DNA of 8,097 nucleotides from Candidatus Colicola caccequi (GTDB taxonomy: Bacteria > Bacteroidota > Bacteroidia > Bacteroidales > Paludibacteraceae): positions 1 through 8,097 of the forward strand of contig JAGHTR010000068.1 of NCBI GenBank assembly GCA_018065205.1. The letters run 5' to 3'. Both the position numbers and the translations under genes were made by a program. This document shows positions 7,873-8,097 of this stretch, one piece after another; within the stretch, counting starts at the first letter, position 1, and each line of letters starts with the position of its first letter. Under the pieces are notes generated by a model that was not told the origin of the DNA, ran no database searches, and was given only the letters and a program-made list of their open reading frames with translations.

Positions 7873-7904
7873 CAAAGGTACTACTTTTTTTGCATATATG
7901 CAAA
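7873..7904 (-). promoter_or_regulatory. Bacteroidota-type promoter of the minus-strand operon
   Basis: Read on the minus strand, TTTG (7904-7901) is followed by 20 bases and then TACCTTTG (7880-7873). This fits the Bacteroidota sigma-ABfr consensus of a TTTG -33 box and TAnnTTTG -7 box. Transcription would start near 7866-7867, about 33 bases before the ATG at 7833. It is the only good promoter seen upstream of the three minus-strand genes. Confidence 0.75.
7889..7904. promoter_or_regulatory. 16-bp perfect palindrome TTTGCATATATGCAAA overlapping the -33 box
   Basis: The sequence is a perfect inverted repeat and includes the -33 box of the minus-strand promoter. A half-copy, TTTGCATATAT, occupies the same place at the -33 box of the plus-strand promoter (7920-7930). 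Such placement suits a dimeric regulator that would affect both directions. The regulator is unknown, and short AT-rich palindromes can arise by chance. Confidence 0.4.
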
Positions 7905-7919
7905 TAAAGACGTAATTTT

Positions 7920-7951
7920 TTTGCATATATCATTTTTTTTCAGTACCTTTG
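7920..7951 (+). promoter_or_regulatory. Bacteroidota-type promoter reading rightward into the repeat array
   Basis: TTTG (7920-7923), 20 bases, then TACCTTTG (7944-7951). Spacing and both boxes are identical to the minus-strand promoter. Transcription would start near 7957, about 6 bases before the first repeat block, so the whole array would be within the 5' part of the transcript. The gene it serves lies beyond the window. Confidence 0.7.
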
Positions 7952-7962
7952 CGGTGCAAAAG

Positions 7963-8097
7963 GATTAACGTAAACGTAAACTGATTAACGTAAACGCAAA
8001 CGTAAACGCAAACTGATTAACGTAAACGTAAACGTAAACGCAAACTGATTAACGTAAACGTAAACGTAAACGTAAACGCAAACGTAAACGTAAACGC
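7963..8097 (+). repeat. Punctuated hexanucleotide array: GATTAAC followed by GTAAAC/GCAAAC units
   Basis: The array is built from blocks of GATTAAC, then n hexamers GTAAAC or GCAAAC, then T. Block 1 is 7963-7982 (n=2), block 2 is 7983-8014 (n=4), block 3 is 8015-8046 (n=4), and block 4 starts at 8047 and continues past the window with at least seven hexamers. Complete blocks measure 20, 32 and 32 bases. Every block has a stop in all three forward frames (TAA in GATTAA, TAA in ACGTAA, TGA at the block junction), so it does not encode protein on the plus strand. The regular hexamers are a substrate for replication slippage. There are no spacers, so this is not CRISPR. Confidence 0.9.

Larger units (their letters stand above)
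7834..7962. other. Divergent intergenic promoter region
   Basis: No gene is visible in these 129 bases. They are strongly AT-rich and hold two promoters facing away from each other, with their -33 elements 15 bases apart (7905-7919), plus two direct copies of tttttttgcatatat (7885-7899 and 7916-7930). The leader of the minus-strand operon, about 33 bases, has no Shine-Dalgarno. Confidence 0.75.

Noticed and set aside
7963..8097. CRISPR array
   Set aside because: Repeats are contiguous hexamers without unique spacers, and no cas gene is in the window.

Overview
The window looks like chromosomal DNA of an uncultured or little-described member of the Bacteroidales (phylum Bacteroidota). Three things point there. 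Both promoters in the right intergenic region have the Bacteroidota form TTTG-N20-TAnnTTTG. The genes lack clear Shine-Dalgarno sequences and have AT-rich leaders. The two large proteins carry C-terminal tails and InlB/Flg_new-type beta repeats of the kind common in secreted Bacteroidales proteins. I cannot assign a genus.

Layout, left to right. Positions 1-285 (+) hold the C-terminal end of an unrecognised lysine/glutamate-rich protein that begins outside the window. A strong hairpin at 341-377, with T-runs on both strands, separates it from the convergent minus-strand genes. Those form one apparent operon transcribed right to left: a 1075-residue secreted glycine-rich protein (4606-7833), a 1352-residue paralogue starting 6 bases downstream (541-4599), and a 41-residue small protein (397-522). 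The rightmost 264 bases are intergenic. They hold two divergent, nearly identical promoters, a 16-bp palindrome, and a punctuated hexanucleotide repeat array that runs off the end of the window.

The two large proteins share one plan: signal peptide, a short beta-rich N-terminal module, a long glycine-rich segment with GGX triplet runs, InlB-like beta repeats, and different C-terminal ends. My reading is a co-expressed pair of large cell-surface or secreted adhesin-like proteins, with a small partner of unknown role encoded on the same message. No enzyme domain is visible in any of them. The plus-strand promoter at 7920-7951 would transcribe straight into the repeat array, whose blocks carry stops in all three forward frames, so the array probably lies in an untranslated leader or an RNA of the next locus.

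No tRNA, rRNA, CRISPR array, transposase or integrase was seen. Family assignments come from reading motifs by eye, not from database searches.
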